Part shown: positions 40,501-51,700 of the stretch, piece after piece
Position numbering within the stretch: the stretch's first letter is position 1
How the letters are laid out: each line of letters starts with the position of its first letter
NCBI RefSeq assembly: GCF_000699445.3
Contig: NC_067198.1
Coordinates: 19,610,536 to 19,674,535 of the forward strand
Origin: Schistosoma haematobium
Taxonomy: Eukaryota; Platyhelminthes; Trematoda; Strigeidida; Schistosomatidae
DNA: 64,000 nt
Reading direction: 5' to 3'
Notes under the pieces: model-generated
What the model was told of the DNA's origin: nothing
The model's input: only the letters and a program-made list of their open reading frames with translations
Database searches by the model: none
Position numbers and translations under genes: made by a program

Positions 40501-43500
40501 AATGCCTACACATGAATAATAACCCTTTATAATGAAATGTTGCTTCATGGATGAATAAAATATATCGTTCTGTTTAAAGAAATAATACGGTTAAACACTG
40601 ATTATCCTGTTTAATAACCATGTAGAGTTATCAGTTATAAATAACCTTAGGTTACTTCACACTTTTCATGCATGTGACATTCCAAAATCCGTTAATCAGA
40701 TCACAAACTTTTGTATTAGTTATCAAGTCACAGTATATCGATATTTTTATACAACGTTCTATCATTATATATATATATTCTTAATAAGGGATGTACTAGT
40801 AAAATCTTTTGACTTTTAATCTAACATGTCGACGAATAACAACCCACACGTACCTCTTACAGCACTCGAGCTTATCACGTTTACAATCAAATTCCTTCTT
40901 TGTTTCCTTATATTTATTCTATTTTCGTGATCCACACTCTTTTATCTTTATCTTCTTGGACACATCTTACTAATGTTGATGATTCTAATACACGATGTGT
41001 TATTTCAGGGTCACCTACACCGTTCTTCAAATTACATAATGAAGCTTTCAGTGTTTAAACCTTATGTCAAATCGTGGACCAGGTTTCGCAGCGACGCAGA
41101 TGAATTGACTTTTTATTTTCTTCTAGGTTTTAAGTCTGTGTTTCTTCTCAAATCACATTTCCTATGCTCAGTCTTTCTTACTATTACTGCCATAATTATT
41201 TTGAATGTTTTGTCATCCATCTTGCTAACTTCGCCTCGATGTTAGTCCCATGCTTGATACTGATGGAAACTGATCAATTGACAACGGACCAATATTTACA
41301 AACCGGGGATTATAATTAGACAAAATCGATAGAATTTACAACCTATCTCTTCAGCTTCTATCCTAACCCTTAATAGTAATTAGATTCCACTTGTTTATAT
41401 ACTTCCATATACAGAGATCGAACCACAAATCTTAGTTGCAAATGGCATTGAATTTCTTAAACCGTCGTTTTATTGACTTATCATACCATACTTTTATCCA
41501 TTAATTTAGCTATACTGATTTCTAACGAAGTACCTGGATATTTGACAGTTGTTTCATCTGAATTTCTATTGAAAAAAAATGAAATGAAATTATTCGACAA
41601 TCACAAATCCATCCACATTTGTCTCGAAATGTGTGAAAATTTTAATGGACTAAAAAAAGGATAATTGTATTGATGACAAATAGTCAGTCTGATAACAATT
41701 TAAAACCGGGTTGTTCTACGAAGATAAGAAAAAATTTATCTATACAATTCATTAATACCAGAATAGGGATTTGTAGAGATTATATTAATTCTAATAGTTG
41801 GATTCATGAGTCGATCTAAAGTAAAACATCATTGAAAATCTGGAAGCGCTGGATGGCATCTTCGTCCTAGTATGGGAATCTTTAGAGGTGCGCATCCACG
41901 ATTCCGCATGTTGGACTCGAACCCAGGACCTTCAATATCGTGCTGTGACCAGTGGGGTTTAATCCCGACCGAAGCTGCTACCTTGACGCGGTGGTCGGGC
42001 TTGCCTATCGTGATGACCCAACCGAGCTATATTGGCTGGAACATATGTTCCTGTAGGTTCTACCATGCCAGGCAGGTCGATTGGAGAACGGTAAGACTAA
42101 AAGCAGCAACTCAAGGTCTAAGGGCGAAGTCGTACTGCTGACTGTAGAGGGGTGTGACAGCAGTAAGGTGTTTCCCTTGGACAACCAGCATCTGCAGCGA
42201 TGTTGCTTTCCCACAAGTATGGGTGGGGTTAGAAAAGGTCGACCCCAAAAATGTCACACCTTACCTAACCTCACGGATTTCTGTCTCCGGCGGTAAGGCC
42301 CTTTGAAGAACGGAGCTAACACATTAAAAACCTTCCACGAAAAGGCCGTGCGCGACCGGCCTCAAGCAGTTGTCCTTTGGGCTCTTCGGTCACGCTCCCA
42401 GGTCGTTAAGACCAACACTAATCCGACTTCTTTTTCAGGTTCCTCAAGAAAAACCCTTCCACGCTGTGGGCAGCCGGGAAGTGATATCAGCCCTCATACC
42501 CGTAACAGCACACGAATCCATGTCGGGTGGAGACAGTTATTCACTTCAGATAATGGATGAAATGTTGCGCAGGGTCATGGATCGATTGAAGTCAGGGGTT
42601 AGGCGTTCGCGCTTGAGACTGAGGGCCCTGTATTCGAGTCCCGCTTACGAGATTGTGGACGCGTACTGATAAGGAGTCCCATACTAGGACGAAAAAGCCA
42701 CTCAGTTCTTCCAGGTTTCCAGTGGTGATTTAGCTTAGATCAACTCATGAATCCAACTGTCAAAATTTATTAATAGACAAAGCCTTCATAGAACAGCTTA
42801 AACTAACATATGCGAATTCGTAAGCAGTTAATGAATGGAATTTCTTTATTAATGTATCAAAATGAGTCTTATCGTTATCGAACTATTTCCATGGTATTGG
42901 ACAAGTTAAACTATTACTTTTGTTATTCCTTACTTGATCACATAATTTGAATTAAAAAAACAGAACTTCAAATTTAAATCATCAAGAAATTAAGTAAAAA
43001 TGGAATTTGATCAATGGGAAAATGTACCAACATGTTTGAAATACTATTGTAAATATGAAAGTAACTATATATTTTTATATTCATTGTCAAAAAGTGGTAG
43101 GATTGTTTCCCATTTTCTATATTAATACTCTCATTTATTTATAACAATAATCTATCAGGATTGTATTTAGTGTTAAAATCCATAATGACAACGTATGGTA
43201 TTATCCAAATGCTTACAATCACAAATATATCATGTTTAAACACACTTATTCTAGATTAGTCGGAAAGAATTCCAAGGCCTAAATGATCCGACAATTTATT
43301 ACATACTTTAAGTGAATAGCGATAAATTTCAAAGTTTTAATAGATATGAGCTACTGAATGAACTGAACAGTGAAAAAACACAATGGAAATTAAACGGAAT
43401 AGAAACTTGATGTAATATAAGTTCGTTTATGATAATTCGATTAGAAATATCTTTTGAATGGGTAGTGAGGTGAAATGAGTAGAAAATTTCCTTCATAGTT

Positions 43501-45740
43501 ATTCTTTAACCTATGTTTGTTTGGTCTCGGATAATTTCCGTTTGACCATGGAGATATAGGTAGTTTACTTAGAAGACTGCTCCTCGAAACTTTCACTGAA
43601 GGATCTAATCCATAACGTCACGAGATGCGACTCTATGGTGTTTGGTGACCAAAATAACAATCTAGTATCCACCAGCTCGGTTTAAGCTCCGAGCATCTAC
43701 TTTTCCTCTCTCAATGAGGACTTCCTAGACAGTAACTATAAACCCGAGGTTATATAAGAGTTCCAAGAAAAAAGCGAACCTCGTCCACCTTAGTCATTTA
43801 GGTGTCTGTATTCAAGTTGATGATATTGTAACCATCTATCCCTGGACTTGATACGTATTAGACTGTATTACTTGTTTGAATTTCTATATGGATTCTGGGC
43901 ATACCCTGGTGTGTCCGCAAAAACTTCACTGTTAAAATTCAAATGACTTCTATAAGACTAGCAAGGGTCTCAGGTAACACCCACTCCTCATGGTGAACTA
44001 CTGGAAATGGTCAGAAAATTCGTATATCTGGGGAGTTTTGTTAACGATATGAGTGGTGTATCAGATGACATCAATCTATGTGTAAAAAAAGCTAGAGCGG
44101 CTTATGTCAATTTGGATTATCTTTAGGACATTTATAATACTGGTTATACAACTCCATATTTGATCAGATACGGCTTGGAATCCAAACCACCAGCAATCCT
44201 GTTTATTTTCATCACATTTTTCATAAAAGTGGGATAAAATACTTTCACTGAAAGAATGTTTACTTGGTTGTATTTTTAAGTAAACTCTTAAAGTAATTAA
44301 TATAGAAATTTTATTTTAATAAAATTTTTTTTTAAATTACACTTCAAATTTGGTTTTTCTAAATTACACTGGTTGAAGATGAACAATTGAAGGTCAAAAC
44401 ATTGTTCCATTCTGAGTTGAAACTTATAATCTTTGGTCATCTTCATTTTTAGCTTCAATGATCTTGGCTAAAGTGTACTTTTTACAAAATCAAAAATGTA
44501 AACGATATAATTGTTCGTTATTTTTGTATATCAAATGATTTGTTCACTGATAACAACTTTCAATATTAATTATTATCAAAGTAATCTAATATATAAAGCC
44601 ATTTCCTGATTACAAAAAAATTACCCACGCTGCTTTAATTTGATATTGACAGGCTACTGGTTAAAAAAAACAACTTAGAATGCATCTTTTACTTAAGTTT
44701 CTACATATGTTGCCTCATCATTACTTTTTCCCGAATTATTTACCGGATATCTAATTGAAGTTTCGGATTAACAGCTCAATGTTTCTTGATTTATTCGAGT
44801 AAAGTATAATGGCTGTAAAGCTCATAAAACAAGCAATATTATGTTACTGTTTACTTAATGTTGTAAATGTTGATAATTAAGATTGGATTCATTAGTTTAA
44901 AGACTAATATATTCACGATGGTGTTTGAGAATACTCTAAAAACTTGAAGTTATATGGTTCAATGTATGGATGTTTTAGTGTTATTACTTACTTACGCCTG
45001 TTACTCCCAATTGAAAATAGGCTGCCGATCAGCTCTCTCCAATCCATTCCTTTCTAGTTCTATCCAATTGTTGTTCATTCTTCTCATGCCTGTCTCCATT
45101 TCTTGACGTAATGTGTTCTTTTGCGTTGAGGATTTCAAGTGAGTGCTTGCAGTTGTGTGCTTTCTTCACTGTGTGTCCTATCCACTTCCAGCTCTTCTTC
45201 CTGATTTCTTCCTCCGCTGAAATGTGATTTGTTCTCTCCCACAGTAGGCTGTTGCTGATAGTGTCTGGTCAACGGATTCGAAGTATTTTGCGTAGACAAC
45301 TGTTAATAAACACTGTCGATCCCAACCCCGGATAAAGGAGGATGATCGAGCATGGGATTAGTGACCCCATCCTGTAGAAATCTAACTCGGTAAAAAACAC
45401 TAACCAGAAAATAATTCAATTGAGCGATATTGTTTACTGGAAAAAAAGAATTGTTTCTAAATTCAACACGTTTATTACCAATACTTATGTAATGATGCCT
45501 TTTGTTTATGTCATAAACTTAGTTTCTCTTCATTTATTTTATAAGCGCAAGAATAACCAATTGATTAACTAGACAAAATAACTTTTTTATTATAATCAAA
45601 ATTTTATTCTATTCTAGACTATCGTCTGTAACTTGTAAATTAAATATTATGTCATATTTACATGTATCATGATAGAATAAATATTGTTTATTGTTAGCTA
45701 CGGGTAATCAAATATTTTATACAGGCTGATCAAAATAAAA

Positions 45741-45784
<44 letters not shown>

Positions 45785-48700
45785 CATTCCAATAAATGAA
45801 AATATTGTTTAATTGTGCATATTTAACTACAGTAAATATCAGATTTGGATCTTGATCATAAGTTGTTGTTGTTGAGATGGGTTTAGTGAAAAGTACAAGT
45901 AATTTCATTGTTGATATTTCACTGAGACTAATAATAATGTGAAATGGAAGTTGCAGGAAGTGTATGTCAGTATTTAATTTAATACACAACATGCCGGTAT
46001 ATATATATATATATATATAACAAATCTCGAACATGAATATAAACCAAATCGATAATGAAAACTAGATAAACATGAGTTCGTTTTCAATCATGTTATAATT
46101 ACTACTCATTATTAATATAGATGAAAGTTATTTACATGTGTATCTTTTAACTTGAGTACATTTTGTATAGCTTGTCTATTCTTTTAACAATAAAGTTGAT
46201 TAGTATGTTCATAAGCTTGAAGTTTTATATGTTTCCTGATGTGTGGGTTTTAAACAGATCATTCATTCTTTAGTCTACATCGCCTGGTGACAAAATAATT
46301 TTGTATTTCTAGTTAAAATATAATTTTCTGATATCCAATTACAACAAACAATAAACAGGAATTATACTAATCCCAGTAAGAACATATCTATCGATCGTAT
46401 AATGGCAATCAAGCTCAGTATCCAAGTAAAGTCACCAATAAGAAAGAAATTTATTCAGTTGAGTTGAAGAAAACAGTCTTTCATTAGTATTAATTACTTT
46501 CTCGAAATCCGTATATCACTTGACCAAAAGAAACTTGCATATGTTTATTGTAAACAGTTTCATTCGATGTAAACTCTATCATTTGAATCTAACTGGTTGA
46601 CATTAAAAAATCTAACTATTTCTCGTATACTACTGAAGACAACTATGAATGTTTTGACATACTCAGTGACTGTAATGAGCATTCATTAAAAAATAATTCA
46701 CTATATATAACAAAATAATTTTCTGAAGTTTCAATTGATTTGATAAAATACTTGATTCCTTAAATCGATAAAAGTGATAACTTTTTCATGAAACCTATTT
46801 CCAACTAGACAAAACTGAATGAAACACAACCACTTCCCAATTAAGTAAATATATTAGAAAATCAAAATTGTCGTTTGTAAACCAAACATTTAACCAATTT
46901 AGCATATTAATGACATTAGGTTAATAAATAATAAAAGATTAACACGACGAATTAATTAATGCCCTGTGATATGTTTACACCATGTTAGAAAATCTTATTT
47001 ACTAGAAATTCGCTTTAATTCTGACAAACGAATTGCTAATAGAGTTTCAAGGACGATTAAACGCCAATTAAGTACTTTTTTAAGCACAGATGGATAGCAA
47101 CTAGCAGTGGAATCTAGAACGCACGTTCTGTCCTATTTAGGGATCGTCATCTGCGTGTACCATCGTCCCAGAGTTGATGTTCACCCTGGGCCTCGAACCC
47201 AGTACCGTTCGCTTTAAACGCCATCGCGTTATCCACTTAGCTACTGAGACCTGTTAGCCACCTGTTTGTGCAATGGGGTGAAGTTAAATTCACTTGGTGT
47301 TGTTGTTTTTTATCTTCCCATTGTGATTTAGGACTACAATTGATCAGTCTCATCTTTGCTTAAAAAGCTTGTGACTTAAGGCTATATCGAGGCAATCCGC
47401 ACAGGATGCACATATGCCAACATGAGACTGATCAATTGCAGTCCTAAATAACAATGGGAAGTTACAAGTAAAACATCGCCAAGTGAAGTCAATTAAGTAT
47501 TGTTGAAAAAAAATTTGAAAAGCGAGAAATGCACTTGTATGTTACCTTTTTTTGTTTCTTAACGAATACTCGAATGGTGGTTTTGTGAATAAGGTCGAGT
47601 TTCTTCTGTGAATTGAAATGTTTATATATATGTATATATAACTGTAACTTTTTCAACTATGTTTTTTTCTGTTTTTTTCTTAAACTAGAATTTGCTATAT
47701 CGATACGGGTACATGGATGACTATTCCAAAACCCATAATAATAATCATAATAATGGTAACCCTATACCACCAGATCGAAATCCATATGAATCTAAATTTC
47801 TTTATCCAGATAAATTATCATTAACTAATCCACCGAAAGAATTTAATAATGCAGTTAGAAAATTTCAAAGACACTATAATCTACCTATTACAGGTAAATT
47901 AGATGAAGCTACAAAAAATCTATTAATTTCACCACGTTGTGGCAATCCAGATCAACAAATTAATTTGAAACAATCATCAACATTATTATCCAAATTAAAA
48001 TTTGGCAGTACATTCCATTTTAATCATAATTATTCATTAACTGTACAAAATGCTAATAATAATAATCACAATGAAAGATTATTAAAAAGACAAAAACGTT
48101 ATTTAATTGGTGATGAAAAAATGAAATGGACAAAGAAACAATTAACCTGGCAGTGTGTGAAATGTATTTTTAGTTGTGTTTTTTTTTGTTTTTAATAAGG
48201 GTATAATTTCCTTTCCCTTGAATTATTTTCGCTTTAATCAAGTTTAACTTACAAATTTATATATATCTTAGACATAAGTCTAAATAATTGGTGAACTAAA
48301 GTTAAAATGAAAACCATATCTACATAACAGGACATAAGTAGTAGTTAGATTTAAGCTCGAAATTTGTAGATAAATGACTTGTTGCAACTTATGCTATAAA
48401 CCAGTTTAGTTAATTTAAATTGTAAACAGATTTCATTTCCAATTTATTCATGATAATCTTCTTTTATAGTTATTACTTTTCTCACTGAAATGACAAACTG
48501 TTCTAACTTAGATAACTTTTGAAAACTTAGGTCAGTTAGCGATCTCAGTGACACTCAATAATCTCCATAAATCCCCCAGACCGACGTTACCAATCTATTC
48601 ATAATATAACATATGTTTCAGTTTTATTCATTATTTACATTTAAATAAAGATTTTTTGTTAAAAAGCTCATTTATCTGCGGAACGATATGATATGATAAT

Positions 48701-51700
48701 TTTTATACTGTTTATAAATAACTTCCAGCTCTAAACTATTTCCACTGTATCGCAGAACGTATCTACAGAAAACGAAGCTACCATTGACTAATATTATTGC
48801 CAGAAGCGGTTTTGTGGAGATTTTTAGAAATTTCACAGGTTGAAATTATGAGTCAACTGAAGCTAGACCACCATGGAAAACCTGAAAGCACTGAACGGCT
48901 GTTTCATCCTAGTACGGGACTCCCCAGCAGCGCGCATCCACGATCCCGCACCCCGTGAGATTCGAACCCAGACCTACTGGTTTCGCGCCAGGCGCCTAAC
49001 CAACCAGACCACTGAGCCAGCATCCAACGGTGTTAATGTCTAACTTCAACCAATCCACGAAGTTGAGCCACCGTACACCATTGTCTTCAGTGAGTTGATA
49101 TCTCACAACAGACCTGTTTGAACTCCACTGGTAACGGCTTCTCACTAGAACTCCAGGAGTATCTCTTGAAGTCAGTCACTAGTGAGCAGATGATTATTTT
49201 CAGAAAGGGTTTTGTGGAGATTTTTAGAAATTTCACTGGTTGAAATCATAAGTCAATTGAAGCTAGACCACTATGGAAAACCTGGGAGCACTGGACGGCC
49301 GTTTCATTATTCTAACATATTATGATGTAAAGCACATTTAAATCTTCTTAATTTTACAACACTTTTCGAAAGAGAAGAATTTATATTACAAAATAGTATT
49401 CGTAACATATTTATTAGTATATACTACTAAAAAATATTTTCTTCCATTTTTTCGACGTAAGACAAACATGTTGAAATAAATATAACCCATATGATTATTA
49501 GTAACCTAAATTGAATATATATCAGTTTTATTTGACTGTTTTAAACGTTCGGTGTGAAGTTTCTTAGTTAAAAACAAAACAACCAAACTGAATATTACTA
49601 GCGTCAGATTTTCATACAGGATGTAGTTTTAATGATTACAAGTAAAAACAATGATTTTGTATGTTCATAACAACACCACAACGTGGATTTTATTCTGTAA
49701 ATAATAATTTGGCACATAAATGTTTTAAATGTCTTAAAATTTACCAGAACTAAATATATAATCACAACTGAAATCGATTTTGAACCTTAAATTATTTCTA
49801 ATTTTGTACCGATCCAAAGGTCAAACATAATTATGATGAAAAAGTGATGGAATATTATAGATTATTTTGTACACGTAATCAAAATGAAGTCGTGGGCACC
49901 TAATTTTTGTAGTGATTGGCACTAGTCAAAAAATGTATTAGTGGTCTTTTAAGAAAAATAATGCTTCTCATGGTATTCTAATCTGTTTTATGAGGTGTCT
50001 CATATCCAGAGAAGTCACTACTGAACTAATCCAGTAATTGGGTGACACGGGATCAAAACCACCGGGTACATCTCGCTGACTAGTCCCAAATAGCATGAAA
50101 CTGAGGTCCAGGGTTTTCTGTCGACTACCTTCAAACTTCACCTTACTTCTCAACATAGTTCATGCAGTGTCGAGTCACTTAGACTAGTGGTCACATTGCA
50201 ACTTGGTCGACAGAATTCGATCTTTACTAAGAAAGACCTGACAAACGTGATATTGGTCACCACTCAGTGACTAATCATTTGTAAAAATCCAATATTCATT
50301 GCTAGTAGTTACTTGTATTTCCTAATTCTTAGTCATATTACTATTACAAAATATTGAATAAAAAAGGAATAATATTGGCTTTATATAAGAAATTAACTAG
50401 ATAGACAGTCTTTGAATTCATAAACCAGAACTTTCAATAATTACTCATCTATAATATTTTAATACTTATATAAAGAACCTTTCTCAATCCCAATCCAATT
50501 GAAGTCGAGAAATTTATATCGGTAAAATTTAGTGGCCGTTTATTCTGGGTTGGTCTAGTTATATACCATGATGTATTTCAAGGTAAATACCATTTATTCA
50601 ATATTATTTTGAATCAAGAGCACTTTTAAAGTCTATATGGAGTGCTCATTTTTGTAGGCCACCAAGATGTCTAGAAAATGATAACTTCCTAATATTCACA
50701 TTAGAGTTCAAGATGCACTGTTTTTTTATCTATATATACTAAGAAACAGTGCATTCATTTTTTAATGGTATTCGGTTATAGTTAACAAAAGTAGCTCTTG
50801 AACAACCAAAAATAGCTTTTTTTATTTAGTTCGAAGTTCACATTACTTACGTATATAGTTCTTATTGAAAGACATATTACATCTGGTTTAATGAACTGAT
50901 GATATATATGTCTTATATATGAATATATAATTATATATATTTATATATCCCCAGTGGAAAACTCAGTTATGGAAACCAGTAAACGGATTATTCTACAATG
51001 TATGGAAGAGATATCGGAAATAACTGTATTATTGAAACCGTTAGAAAGTGACATAGCTCATAAACCAGCAATATAACTTAAATCAAACTTGAACATACTG
51101 AAAGGAAAAACAAAAGAAGATGAGCCAACTATCATCATAGAAAAAACTCTCCGAAATGCAAAAAAACATTACATTGAACAGAGTAGTTTCCTTACTCATC
51201 GTCGTCTTCATCAACATTAGTTAGCTGTCAAGCGCCACGATATATCTTCGCTTATATCAATGTACTTCGACAAGTGTTCAGTAGCAAGACAAATAAGTCC
51301 CGAGTATTTTAAAAAGTTTGCTATTTATGTTAGTCAGTAAACAATAAACATATCGGCGTGGATCTAATTTATCAACCAATAATACATAACTATGAGGCCA
51401 AGACTCAATTTGAAGGTGAAAACCAAAATAAATGTGCAAACAGTGGTAGAACAAGTATTGGCAAGAATCGGTTCAAATCATTGTCATTTGGAAACGTATG
51501 TCATAGCTCACTTCTATCTGAAACTAACTAAAACTTCCCAATTAAATTATCTACTTTAAAGAATTCAACTTTACCAAAAATCCACATTGTTCAATCAAAC
51601 ATTAGGGAAATATTCAACCTTGAGTTTTATTTACTTAAATTATAATCTCTCAGCTGTTTTGTTTTTGTTTTGTTTTTTTTTCACAATGTATTTCACTAAT

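Larger units (their letters stand above)
34510..47688. other. MMP intron 1 (13.2 kb), repeat-rich
   Basis: Outside the repeats annotated within it, the intron is AT-rich with no convincing exon. The ORFs at 40,973-41,245 and 41,473-41,664 have no recognised domain. Confidence 0.7.

Noticed and set aside
40973..41245. 90-aa ORF within MMP intron 1
   Set aside because: Hydrophobic and Leu/Phe rich without motif, acceptor or donor support; consistent with chance in AT-rich DNA.
42005..42669. Cluster of short overlapping ORFs on both strands
   Set aside because: Open only because the segment is GC-richer; no frame is protein-like and they overlap each other on both strands.
45717..46034. 105-aa minus-strand ORF
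   Set aside because: It is read through two AT dinucleotide runs, giving repeated Tyr-Ile; a by-product of microsatellites.
47176..47250. True tRNA gene
   Set aside because: A and B boxes are present but no acceptor or anticodon stem pairs, and the segment is part of a repeat with ribozyme remnants.
48153..48195. Continuation of the MMP exon 2 frame to a stop
   Set aside because: Past the gtgtgtga donor the residues stop resembling the family, and joining at 48,152 to 53,798 restores the LTWQIQSYP sequence expected.
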